A DNA stretch of 23,480 bases from Psychroflexus sp. (GCA_003565575.1 PXBV01000090.1:1-23480), one strand, 5' to 3'; shown: positions 15,382 to 22,854, counted from the stretch's first letter. Numbers and translations: made by a program. Notes: a model not told the origin generated them from the sequence alone.

Positions 15382-15429
15382 CTTTATTGCAATCCAATTT
15401 GATTGGAAGCATTAGTAGGTGCAATAAAG
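15382..15429 (-). terminator. Nested inverted repeat after the collagen-like lipoprotein gene
   Basis: CTTTATTGCA (15382-15391) and TGCAATAAAG (15420-15429) are perfectly complementary, and inside them TCCAAT (15393-15398) pairs with ATTGGA (15402-15407) around a three-base loop. The structure follows the lipoprotein stop by 16 bp on the minus strand and could end the msrB-msrB-lipoprotein transcript. No strong T-run follows, so a regulatory or folding role in the clpP leader is the alternative. Confidence 0.42.
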
Positions 15430-15445
15430 CTTACTTTAATTTAAA

Positions 15446-15985
15446 TTAGCGTACTTTGATAATATTTACTTCTGGAAGTGCGTCTATAAGGGCTTCATAG
15501 GTGTTTATATTAGGATTGGCTTCAGCAAAATCCGCTGGAATTATAGCAATTCTAAACACCTGGTCTAGTAAAAAACCATTTGGAACTGTCTTAAAATCTA
15601 CGTTTCCATCTAAGAAAATATTAACATCAAAAAAGGTATGATTAAAATTATAAACCAACTGATTTCCATTTTCAAAAAAGAAACTGTTAGGTAATGGAGT
15701 CCAGACATCTATAGGGCCTGTGGAGTCACTTAGGACTTCTTCTAAAAGATAGACAAGTACAATATCACTTTCAAAGACTTCAACCTCTTCTGGAGGAAAA
15801 TCAAAACCAAATGAATAATCGTTTTGTTCTGTAAAATCTCCTTCGATTTCAAATACAGTTCCAATCAAAAAGTCTCCAGGTTCTCCTTGAGGGCCCATGG
15901 GGCCTCTCGGGCCAACAGGGCCTCTATCCCCAGTACAACTAAATAGGCTAAGCAGTGCGAAAAATAGAATGCTAATTTTTTTCAT
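15446..15985 (-). CDS. Lipoprotein with a short collagen-like repeat
   Basis: This 179-residue protein has a lipoprotein signal with lipobox LFSC (Cys17). Directly after it comes a collagen-like Gly-X-Y run from residue 19, six triplets including GPVGPRGPMGPQGEPG. The rest is acidic and beta-rich with no fold I recognise; it ends in NIIKVR. Short collagen-like runs after the lipobox occur in many Bacteroidota surface lipoproteins and may form a triple-helical stalk. Its ATG overlaps the msrB stop in an ATGA, so it is translated with the methionine sulfoxide reductases, but a functional link is inference only. Function unknown. Confidence 0.8.
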   Translation of the reverse strand: MKKISILFFALLSLFSCTGDRGPVGPRGPMGPQGEPGDFLIGTVFEIEGDFTEQNDYSFGFDFPPEEVEVFESDIVLVYLLEEVLSDSTGPIDVWTPLPNSFFFENGNQLVYNFNHTFFDVNIFLDGNVDFKTVPNGFLLDQVFRIAIIPADFAEANPNINTYEALIDALPEVNIIKVR

Positions 15986-16377
15986 GAGTTTTGTTTTTCA
16001 AAATTGATACTAAGTGAATTAACGCAATAGCGCTTTCCTGTTTGTGTGGGGCCGTCATCAAATATGTGTCCAATGTGTCCACCACAATTGGAGCATAAAA
16101 TTTCAATACGTATCATCCCAAATGAGGTGTCTTTTATATATTCTATAGCTCCATCTACAGAGCTGTCAAAACTTGGCCAACCGCAATTGCTTTTAAATTT
16201 TGAATTGCTATCAAAAAGTAAAGAGCCACAGCCATTGCAATGATATTTGCCTTTATCAAAATGTGTGTTGTATTTTCCAGAGTGTGGAGGTTCTGTCCCT
16301 TTTTCTCTCAGCACGTGGTATTCCTGTTCAGAAAGTTTTTCTTTCCACTCGTTTTCTGTGAGGTTATAGTCAGACAT
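15982..16377 (-). CDS. msrB: Peptide methionine-R-sulfoxide reductase, cytosolic form
   Basis: This 131-residue enzyme reduces methionine-R-sulfoxide in proteins and has no signal peptide. Zinc ligands are the two CxxC pairs Cys47/Cys50 (CNGC) and Cys95/Cys98 (CSNC). The catalytic cysteine is Cys118 in RYCVNS, and a resolving cysteine, Cys65, is present in NCGWPSFD. That makes it a thioredoxin-recycled two-cysteine MsrB. It starts 4 bp after a second, exported MsrB gene and overlaps the collagen-like lipoprotein gene by 4 bp. Confidence 0.95.
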   Translation of the reverse strand: MSDYNLTENEWKEKLSEQEYHVLREKGTEPPHSGKYNTHFDKGKYHCNGCGSLLFDSNSKFKSNCGWPSFDSSVDGAIEYIKDTSFGMIRIEILCSNCGGHIGHIFDDGPTQTGKRYCVNSLSINFEKQNS

Positions 16378-16381
16378 AACT

Positions 16382-16861
16382 TTAATTTTCTTTGGGTATA
16401 AATTTTAATGCCACTCCATTAATGCAGTGTCTTTTTCCGGTAGTTTCTTTAGGGCCGTCATCAAAAATATGGCCTAAATGCCCCCCACAATCACCGCATA
16501 AAAGTTCAGATCTTTCATAGCCTAGCTTTCTATCAGAACTGAAGGCTAAACTATTTTCAATCGCTCTATCAAAACTTGGCCAGCCTGTACCACTATCAAA
16601 TTTATGTTGAGTTTCATAAAGCTCATTACCACATGCTGCACAAGCAAATACACCAGGTTCTTTAATATTATTCAATGGACTTGTAAAAGGGGTTTCTGTT
16701 CCTGCTTTTCTGAGTACTCTGTATTGTTCACTGGTAAGCTCTGCTCTCCATTCACTATCTGTTTTTTGAACTTTAAAATCCATAGCATTTTCATCCTGTT
16801 GGGCCTCAGTTTTGCATGAATTTAAAACAACAATTACCAAAACTAGCATTAACTTCTTCAT
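16382..16861 (-). CDS. msrB: Exported lipoprotein methionine-R-sulfoxide reductase
   Basis: This 159-residue MsrB carries a lipoprotein signal with lipobox LNSC (Cys16), so it acts on oxidised proteins in the cell envelope. Zinc ligands are Cys74/Cys77 (CAAC) and Cys122/Cys125 (CGDC), and the catalytic cysteine is Cys146 in RHCING. The position of the resolving cysteine is Thr92 (GTGWPSFD), so recycling must differ from the cytosolic neighbour. It is the first gene of the msrB-msrB-lipoprotein unit and is divergent from the M48 protease gene across 115 bp. Confidence 0.94.
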   Translation of the reverse strand: MKKLMLVLVIVVLNSCKTEAQQDENAMDFKVQKTDSEWRAELTSEQYRVLRKAGTETPFTSPLNNIKEPGVFACAACGNELYETQHKFDSGTGWPSFDRAIENSLAFSSDRKLGYERSELLCGDCGGHLGHIFDDGPKETTGKRHCINGVALKFIPKEN

Positions 16862-16953
16862 ATTGTTTTTTTATTTAAAATCGAATATAAACTAATTTCT
16901 TGAAAATTTTCACAAATCAATCACACTTCAATTTCAAAATTCAATTTTATGTT

Positions 16954-16961
16954 TAGATTTG
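16954..16961 (+). promoter_or_regulatory. Candidate -7 element of the M48 operon
   Basis: TAGATTTG matches TAnnTTTG exactly, 15 bp before the preferred ATG at 16977, giving a very short leader. No TTG is seen at -33. The same divergent gap (16862-16976) holds a perfect 12-bp palindrome TGAAAATTTTCA at 16901-16912, a possible operator. No -7 match was found for the opposite msrB unit. Confidence 0.4.
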
Positions 16962-16976
16962 ATAAAAATTTATATT

Positions 16977-17795
16977 ATGCCTAAGTTCAAATTTTATACC
17001 ATCTTTTTGTTAATGCTTATTATTTTTGGTTGTGGTCAAAATCCGTTCACAGGAAAAAGCACGCTTGCTTTAGTGCCCAATTCCCAGATTTTACCTATGT
17101 CTTTTCAGCAGTATAATCAAGTTTTAGAGGAAAGCAAGGTGATAACTGAAGGAGAAGAAGCCCAGATGATTCAACGTGTTGGTCTTAAAGTGGTAAATGC
17201 AGCAGAACGCTGGTTGGCAGATAATGGCTATCCAAATTATACAGATGATTACAAATGGGAATTTGCCCTTATAGATGACAATCAAGTCAATGCTTGGGCA
17301 ATGCCTGGTGGAAAGATAGCTTTCTATACAGGTATTCTACCTATTGCTAAAACGGAAGCAGGCGTGGCAGCCATAATGGGGCATGAAGTAGCGCATGCGC
17401 TTGCAAATCATGGTCAACAGCGTATGAGTGCAGCTCAAGTGCAACAAGCTGCTGGTGCCGCAGGTATGCTGGCTATGGGTGAAAGCGAAACCAACCAACA
17501 AATCTTTGCTACAGCTTTTGGAATTGGGTCTCAAGTTGGCGTTATGTTGCCTTTTAGCAGAAAACACGAAACAGAAGCCGATGAAATTGGTATTAAACTG
17601 ATGGCTATTGCTGGATACAATCCAGATGAAGCTGCTGAGCTTTGGAAACGTATGAACGAAAACTCTGGAGGTGCAGGCCCACCTCAGTTTCTGAGCACTC
17701 ATCCAGCTAGTGAACAAAGGATTAAAAATTTGCAAGGCTTATCTGCTAGTGCAAAAAAAGAAGCAGAAAAGTATGGAGTTACTTTTGATGATTAG
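16977..17795 (+). CDS. M48 family zinc metalloprotease lipoprotein
   Basis: This 272-residue protein begins with a lipoprotein signal ending IIFGC (Cys19), so it is probably anchored in the outer membrane facing the periplasm. The zinc motif HEVAH places ligands at His136 and His140 with catalytic Glu137; the third ligand, Glu198, lies in the ETEAD motif (Glu198 to Asp202). This is the layout of BepA/LoiP-type M48 proteases, which degrade misfolded envelope proteins. A TTG 18 bp upstream would extend the ORF, but the ATG at 16977 gives a proper signal peptide. It leads a four-gene operon and ends 3 bp before the transporter gene. Confidence 0.9.
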   Translation: MPKFKFYTIFLLMLIIFGCGQNPFTGKSTLALVPNSQILPMSFQQYNQVLEESKVITEGEEAQMIQRVGLKVVNAAERWLADNGYPNYTDDYKWEFALIDDNQVNAWAMPGGKIAFYTGILPIAKTEAGVAAIMGHEVAHALANHGQQRMSAAQVQQAAGAAGMLAMGESETNQQIFATAFGIGSQVGVMLPFSRKHETEADEIGIKLMAIAGYNPDEAAELWKRMNENSGGAGPPQFLSTHPASEQRIKNLQGLSASAKKEAEKYGVTFDD

Positions 17796-17798
17796 ATT

Positions 17799-19130
17799 TT
17801 GACGTTTAAATCACTTCCTAAAGGCGATAAGAAACTGATACATGCTTGGGCATTTTATGACTGGGCCAACTCAGTATATCCTTTGGTAATCAGTTCTGCT
17901 ATTTTTCCTCTTTACTACAAAGCGCTTACAGTTATCAAAGATGCTGACGGAGTTGTTCTTAAAGAAACTGTCAGTTTTCTAGGATTTGAGTTTAATAATG
18001 ATGCATTAATTAGTTATGTTACAGCCTTAGCCTTTTTAGTCATTTCGATTATGAGCCCACTTTTGGGCGGGATTGCTGATTATATGGGGAATAAGAAAAA
18101 CTTCATGAAGTTTTTTAATTACCTAGGCGCGTTGGCATGCATGGGTTTGTTTTGGTTTAACCTCGAAGATTTATGGCTTGGTTTGCTGTGTTATTTTTTG
18201 GGATTGATTGGTTTTTGGGGAAGTATTGTGTTCTACAATTCCTATCTGCCAGACATCGCTTTTAAAAGCCAACAGGATGAAGCATCGGCAAAAGGTTTTT
18301 CTTTAGGCTACATTGGCAGTGTTATCCTGCTTATAGGTTGTCTCATTCTAATCTTTTTTTATGAAAACTTTGGTTTTGAAAGTGAGTCTTTACCTATCAG
18401 GATCTCATTTGTTTTAACAGGTATCTGGTGGATTGCTTTTAGCCAATATACCTATGCTTACTTACCTAAAGGTCACCCTAAAGGTAAAGCCAAAACAAAA
18501 GAATTGGTATGGAATGGATTTAAAGAATTAAAAAACACCTATGAAAAAATAACATCTTCTTTTGGTTTTGAGCCTTATCTAAAAGCCTTTTTTGTCTACA
18601 GTATGGCTGTGCAAACCATAATGCTAATAGCTACTTATTTTGGTGTAAGTGAAATCAATTGGGGAGAAGATGGTGCAACTACTGGACTTATTGTAAGTAT
18701 ACTTTTAATACAGCTAGTTGCTATTGCTGGTGCACATTTAGCTTCAAAACTATCTGAAATTTACGGTAATATTTCTGTATTAATTGGTATTAATGTAATT
18801 TGGATTGGGATTTGTGTATTCGCCTTTTTTATATCTGAGCCAGTAGAGTTTTATATGATAGCATTTTTTGTTGGGCTGGTTATGGGAGCCATTCAATCCT
18901 TGTCAAGATCAACCTATTCTAAATACATTCCTGAACAAGAAACAGATACCGCTTCATTTTTTAGTTTTTATGAGGTGACAGAGAAAGTAGGGATCGTCAT
19001 AGGTATGTTTCTTTACGGGTTTGTGGCTCAACTTACAGGAAGCATAAGAAATTCAATTTTGTTTTTAATCGTTTTTTTTGCTGGTGGAATTCTTTTACTT
19101 CTCAAGTTAAAATTTAAAACCAAAAGCTGA
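17799..19130 (+). CDS. MFS transporter, UMF1 (Atg22-like) family
   Basis: This 443-residue inner-membrane protein has about 11-12 hydrophobic segments. The N-terminal AWAFYDWANSVYPLVI and the cytoplasmic YLPKGHPKGK are typical of the UMF1 family of major facilitator proteins, some relatives of which are the fungal Atg22 amino-acid exporters. The substrate is unknown. The start is a TTG at 17799, three bases after the M48 stop; the next Met lies deep in the first domain, so TTG is preferred. It ends 2 bp before the APP1-like gene. Confidence 0.85.
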   Translation: MTFKSLPKGDKKLIHAWAFYDWANSVYPLVISSAIFPLYYKALTVIKDADGVVLKETVSFLGFEFNNDALISYVTALAFLVISIMSPLLGGIADYMGNKKNFMKFFNYLGALACMGLFWFNLEDLWLGLLCYFLGLIGFWGSIVFYNSYLPDIAFKSQQDEASAKGFSLGYIGSVILLIGCLILIFFYENFGFESESLPIRISFVLTGIWWIAFSQYTYAYLPKGHPKGKAKTKELVWNGFKELKNTYEKITSSFGFEPYLKAFFVYSMAVQTIMLIATYFGVSEINWGEDGATTGLIVSILLIQLVAIAGAHLASKLSEIYGNISVLIGINVIWIGICVFAFFISEPVEFYMIAFFVGLVMGAIQSLSRSTYSKYIPEQETDTASFFSFYEVTEKVGIVIGMFLYGFVAQLTGSIRNSILFLIVFFAGGILLLLKLKFKTKS

Positions 19131-19132
19131 TT

Positions 19133-20065
19133 ATGGCATTTCTCTGGCAATTTACAGCGGTAGAATTGAATAAGCATGTGCTGGTAACGGGTACGGTTTT
19201 AAAAAGCAAAACACCAATAGACAAGTCACCACGTTCTATATTTGCTAATGCTTGGTACGTGCTTAATTCTTACAGAAAAAAAGTTTATAAGAACAAATGG
19301 ATTTACATTAAAACAATCCAAAAAAAATTCAGCATAAGGACTGATAAAAAGGGTTATTTTTTTGAAATCTTGCCAGTTAAAAGCTTGGATGAGTTCAAAA
19401 TATATGATGATAAGCAGAATCAACTCATGATTCATCAAATTCATCCGTTCTATTTTACTAATCAAAATTCACTAGTTGAAGTCATCTCAGATATTGACGA
19501 TACTGTGATTTACTCACATACCTCTTCAGTTTTAAAGCGCATCTATACACTATTATTTAAAAGACCAAAGCGAAGAAATAAAGTGCTATTTAGCAATGCT
19601 TTACTTGATTTTTTTGATGTAAATAAATTCAGGGTTGCTTACTTGTCTAAAAGTGAAAGTAATTTATTTGGCTTAATTACAGCCATTTTTAGATTTAATC
19701 AAATTCCTTCTGGTCCCTTGTTTTTAACTCCTTACCTCAAATTTAAGTCTTTATTTAAACCTAAAAAAGGGAATCATAAACTAAAATTTCTGCATGAACT
19801 CATCACTCATCTACCCCATAAAAAATTTGTGTTGATAGGAGACGATACTCAAAAGGATATGGAAATTTATACAGAAATCGTTTCTAAGTATACCCATCAA
19901 ATCCTAAAAGTGTACATTCGGCAAACTACCTTTTTTTTAGATGAGGCTCAAAAACAAAAGTGGAAAGCCCTACAAAACACGGGTGTGGCTTGCTTGTATT
20001 TTCAAGATGATGAAGACATAGACATGGAGATTGTTGAACTTAATGCGGTTTTAAATTCACTTTAA
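19133..20065 (+). CDS. APP1-type phosphatidate phosphatase (DUF2183)
   Basis: This 310-residue protein has an N-terminal beta-rich region (about 1-110) and a HAD-type catalytic domain as in yeast App1, which dephosphorylates phosphatidate to diacylglycerol. The catalytic motif is DIDDT (Asp120, Asp122), followed by LSKS near 171-174, a basic HKLKF segment near 215, and GDDTQKD with Asp237, Asp238 and Asp242. No signal peptide or membrane helix is visible, so it probably acts at the cytoplasmic membrane surface. The stop overlaps the next ATG by one base (TAATG). The lipid substrate is inferred from the family; no bacterial activity is shown here. Confidence 0.82.
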   Translation: MAFLWQFTAVELNKHVLVTGTVLKSKTPIDKSPRSIFANAWYVLNSYRKKVYKNKWIYIKTIQKKFSIRTDKKGYFFEILPVKSLDEFKIYDDKQNQLMIHQIHPFYFTNQNSLVEVISDIDDTVIYSHTSSVLKRIYTLLFKRPKRRNKVLFSNALLDFFDVNKFRVAYLSKSESNLFGLITAIFRFNQIPSGPLFLTPYLKFKSLFKPKKGNHKLKFLHELITHLPHKKFVLIGDDTQKDMEIYTEIVSKYTHQILKVYIRQTTFFLDEAQKQKWKALQNTGVACLYFQDDEDIDMEIVELNAVLNSL

Positions 20066-20934
20066 TGTCTATACTTCTGATTATTAATCCAATAGCTGGA
20101 GATAAAGATAAAGGTTTGTTTCTTAAAAATGCTAAACATCTTATGAAGCAATACTCTGTGGATTATGAAGTGTTTTTCACTACAGGAGTAAAGGATTATG
20201 AAAAAGTAGAGAAACATATAAACAAAAATACGCCAGAAAAGGTGATTGTTGTAGGTGGAGATGGAACCTTAAACATATTTTTAAAGTCCTTTATAGCCTA
20301 CGATTTGAAAGTTGGGTTTATCCCTATGGGGTCTGCCAATGGCATGGCGGTTGAACTTAACTTAAAGGAATCACCTAAGGTTTTGTTCAAACGTTATTTA
20401 AATTCTAAAGTTACCAAGCAATTTGATGTACTTTGTATTAATGATACTTATTTACTCCTGCATCTTGGTGATGTAGGTGCCAATGCGAATTTGGTAGCCA
20501 ATTACGATAAAGATGATAGCAGAGGAATGCTGACTTACGCAAAACATTTTTGGTCTGAATTTCAAAATATGAAAGGCTTTAAGTTTGAAATCCAAACAGA
20601 TGAAATGGATTATGAACGAAAAGGAGTGATGCTTGCTATCTGCAATGGAAGAGCTTTTGGAACAGGTATAGCACTAAATACTACAGGGAAAATGGATGAT
20701 GGCTATTTTGAATTGGTGATTGTAAAAGCAATTGACTTTTTTGATGTTTTGAAAGCAGCTATGTCCAAATTTGATGACAGTCTTGAGCTTGATTACCTGG
20801 AGACCATAACAGCTAAAAGTGCATTTATAAAATTTAAAGAGCCACGCTTACTGCAATTAGACGGTGAAGTTATAGGAAAATTTTTAAACTTAAAAATAGA
20901 TGTCTTGCCCAAAGCTATAAGTTTTCTTCAATAA
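20065..20934 (+). CDS. Diacylglycerol kinase-like lipid kinase (DAGK_cat/YegS type)
   Basis: This 289-residue cytosolic protein carries the nucleotide-binding motif VVGGDGTLN (Gly64 to Thr68), the N-terminal INPIAGDKDKG loop and the PMGSANGMA loop near 87-95, all hallmarks of the DAGK_cat family that includes DgkB, YegS and sphingosine kinases. By family it would phosphorylate diacylglycerol or a related lipid with ATP. It directly follows an APP1-like phosphatase that would run the reverse reaction, and the two overlap by one base. The exact lipid is not determined. It ends the M48 operon. Confidence 0.88.
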   Translation: MSILLIINPIAGDKDKGLFLKNAKHLMKQYSVDYEVFFTTGVKDYEKVEKHINKNTPEKVIVVGGDGTLNIFLKSFIAYDLKVGFIPMGSANGMAVELNLKESPKVLFKRYLNSKVTKQFDVLCINDTYLLLHLGDVGANANLVANYDKDDSRGMLTYAKHFWSEFQNMKGFKFEIQTDEMDYERKGVMLAICNGRAFGTGIALNTTGKMDDGYFELVIVKAIDFFDVLKAAMSKFDDSLELDYLETITAKSAFIKFKEPRLLQLDGEVIGKFLNLKIDVLPKAISFLQ

Positions 20935-20950
20935 GTTTAGTAACTAAGCA

Positions 20951-21028
20951 ATGTTAAATTATTTCATTTTTTTGATGGTTGTTTGTTATAATTTATATTC
21001 ACAAACAACTAACTCTTTTATATCATGA
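20951..21028 (+). other. Tiny ORF consisting of a signal peptide only
   Basis: Sixteen bases after the lipid-kinase stop, an ATG opens a 25-codon ORF whose product reads as a flavobacterial signal peptide (MLNYFIFLMVVCYNLYSQ, cleavage expected at LYS|Q) plus seven residues, ending in a TGA that overlaps the following ATG (ATGA). It is in the same frame as the body of the downstream FISUMP protein. It may be the remnant of a deleted secreted-protein gene, a real micropeptide, or chance. Confidence 0.3.
20978..21009 (+). terminator. Hairpin after the lipid-kinase operon
   Basis: GTTGTTTGT (20978-20986) and ACAAACAAC (21001-21009) form a perfect 9-bp stem with a 14-base AT-rich loop, 43 bp after the kinase stop and 15 bp before the FISUMP ATG. 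It lies inside the tiny ORF. The following bases are only moderately T-rich, so it may terminate the operon or be a leader structure. Confidence 0.38.
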
Positions 21029-21966
21029 AAAATATTCAATACACTTTTTCTTTTTTTAGTTTTATGCGAAATCAATGCTCAAGTGGGTATTGGTACGGAA
21101 ACACCAGATGAATCTGCTATTTTAGAGGTATCCTCTGTTGAAAAAGGTTTCTTGCCGCCTCGTATGGATACATCTGAACGAAATAACATATTAAATCCTG
21201 CGGAAGGATTAGTCATTTTTAGTACAGATAAAAATTGTCTTCAGTTTTACAACAGTACGGGATGGTATAATTCATGTGATGGAGCAATCACAGGATTGCC
21301 TATAGATAATGGGGGAGTCTGTGATGGAGAGGCTTCTATATTTACTTTTGAAGGCGTTCAATACAAGCCTATAGAAAGTTCTGGAAATTGCTGGCTTGAC
21401 CGTAATCTTGGTGCTAGCCAAGTAGCTAGCGCAAGTGATGATGAGGATGCGTATGGCTACCTTTACCAGTGGGGTAGAGCGTCTGATGGTCATCAAGTTA
21501 GAAACTCACCAACCTATGATGTTGAGTTGAACGGTGATGGTGTAGCAAACTTCAATTCACCAGGAGGACCTTGGGATGGTCAATTCATTTTACGTAACAA
21601 TGGAGCAAATAATTGGGTAAATCCCTCCGTTTCTAATGTAGACAATTTATGGCAAGGAGAGAATGGAGTGAATAATCCATGTCCAACAAATTACAGGTTG
21701 CCTACAGAAGCAGAATGGGTGGCAGAACGTGGAACTTGGGGATCCATAAACGCAGCGGGTGCTTTTGACTCACCGCTTAAGTTGACCGTAGCAGGTAGAG
21801 CTTCTCGCATTTCTGGTTCGCCCTTTAGTGATGGTTCAAGTGGTTACTATTGGGCTAGTAATGTTGATGGTACAAGTTCCAAAAACTTTGTTTTACTTAT
21901 ACTGGAGCAACTATCGGAACGAGTTTTCGAGCTCTGGGCTACTCTGTTCGTTGTATAAAAGATTAA
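21025..21966 (+). pseudogene. FISUMP-domain secreted protein, interrupted by two apparent frameshifts
   Basis: The reading frame from GVG-type start at 21083 carries VGIGTETPDESAILEVSS, then CWLDRNLGA, YLYQWGRASDGHQ, NPCPTNYRLPTEAEW and SGYYWASN, which are hallmarks of the Fibrobacter succinogenes major paralogous (FISUMP) domain found in surface and adhesin-like proteins. Its natural start is the ATG at 21025, one frame off; removing one base (for example in the T7 run 21051-21057 or A5 run 21028-21032) joins it to a signal peptide ending CEINA|Q. Near the 3' end, adding one base around 21886-21894 restores the standard ending RALGYSVRCIKD with stop at 21966. Repaired length is 313 residues. 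As read the gene is broken at both ends; sequencing error is possible. Confidence 0.75.
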
Positions 21967-22012
21967 AAATTATAAGCTCTAAGTTCGATGTAAAGAATAA
22001 TCACTAAAAACA

Positions 22013-22038
22013 AAAAGCCCATCTGATGATGGGCTTTT
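22013..22038. terminator. Bidirectional intrinsic terminator
   Basis: AAAAGCCCATC (22013-22023) and GATGGGCTTTT (22028-22038) form a perfect 11-bp GC-centred stem with a TGAT loop. T-runs follow on both strands (TTTTGTTAATTAACTT on plus, TTTTTGTTTTT on minus). It sits between the converging 3' ends of the FISUMP gene and the beta-barrel gene and should terminate both. Confidence 0.9.
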
Positions 22039-22063
22039 GTTAATTAACTTGGAAAATGAATAT

Positions 22064-22674
22064 TTAAAATTTATAGCCTAAACCACTAGTGAAAAATCTA
22101 TTCTTTAAAGTTATATCAACACCGTCAAAATCTAAATTCTTCAACCGTATCCAAAATATTGACAAGCCTATGATTATAGCTTGCTTCTAGAAAAAGTCCA
22201 TTATTAAAATTATATTCAGCTCCAATGGATAATCCAGCATCAATTGTTTTAAAATCACTAGTAATATTTTCTGTTTCAATTATTCCATTAAATTCCCCTT
22301 GTACATCTACAATTGCACCAAAATATCCTCCACCGCTTAAGTAGAGACCTTCAGCAGTATTGAATTTAAAAAGTAGAGGAACATTCAATTGTGAAATTTT
22401 AAATGTTGCAACTTCACCTCCTTCAGAAATCTTTAGTCCGTTTCCATGAAAAGTTAGACCGGTTTGTAATTTGAGTCTTTAAGGCTAAATTCAGCAAATC
22501 CTCTTAGATAGAAAAAAGTTCTTGTATCGGTATCAAAGCTAACCGATGTCCCTTCTTCGGAAATCTCAAAATCGGCATTAGCTAAATTTAGACCTGCACG
22601 TATACCAAAATTAACATCTTGAGCAAATCTTATAATCGTAATAAATAGGGCTAGAACAAATAAATAGCTTTCAT
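22064..22674 (-). pseudogene. PorT-like outer-membrane beta-barrel protein, three apparent frameshifts
   Basis: Three consecutive minus-strand frames together read as one typical flavobacterial beta-barrel protein of about 203 residues. The ATG at 22674 followed by an extra A in the A-run at 22671-22669 would give a signal peptide MKSYLFVLALFITIIRFAQ. The next frame reads DVNFGIRAGLNLANADFEI and runs to a stop at 22454. Restoring one A near 22472-22470 links it to LQTGLTFHGNGLKISEGGE and on through NVPLLFKFNTAEGLYLSGGG. Dropping one base near 22136-22133 restores DFDGVDITLKNRFF and the aromatic C-terminus LGYKF with stop at 22064. The final Phe is the usual outer-membrane insertion signal. 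No in-frame nonsense mutation is needed to explain the breaks. Function is unknown. Confidence 0.7.
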
Positions 22675-22824
22675 AAATAAAGTTATTAAGTTATATTATT
22701 AAATAAACTTTTAATATTATTTTAGAATAGACTTACATTCAGTCATATTGAATTATTTGATACAATCTTTTACATCTAATAAAATTCATTACTTTTTAAA
22801 GCTTGTAAACCTCTTTTGAGCAAA

Positions 22825-22854
22825 AACCGCCAATCTTTTAAAAAGTTGGCGGTT
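22825..22854 (-). terminator. Intrinsic terminator of the M1 peptidase gene
   Basis: AACCGCCAA (22825-22833) pairs perfectly with TTGGCGGTT (22846-22854), with further CTTTT/AAAAG pairing inside. On the minus strand the stem runs into TTTTT at 22826-22822, 26 bp after the M1 stop. The remainder of the 22675-22880 gap is AT-rich and shows no promoter match for the beta-barrel gene. Confidence 0.8.

Noticed and set aside
15925..15985. Phage tail fibre suggested by the collagen-like repeat
   Set aside because: The repeat directly follows a lipobox and there are no phage genes nearby; a surface lipoprotein fits better.
21083..21958. Intact FISUMP gene starting at GTG 21083 and ending at 21958
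   Set aside because: That frame lacks a signal peptide and ends in an atypical tail, while the expected signal peptide and RCIKD ending lie in other frames directly adjacent.
22125..22388. Stand-alone 87-residue gene
   Set aside because: It is the middle piece of the frameshifted beta-barrel gene; conserved sequence continues in other frames on both sides.
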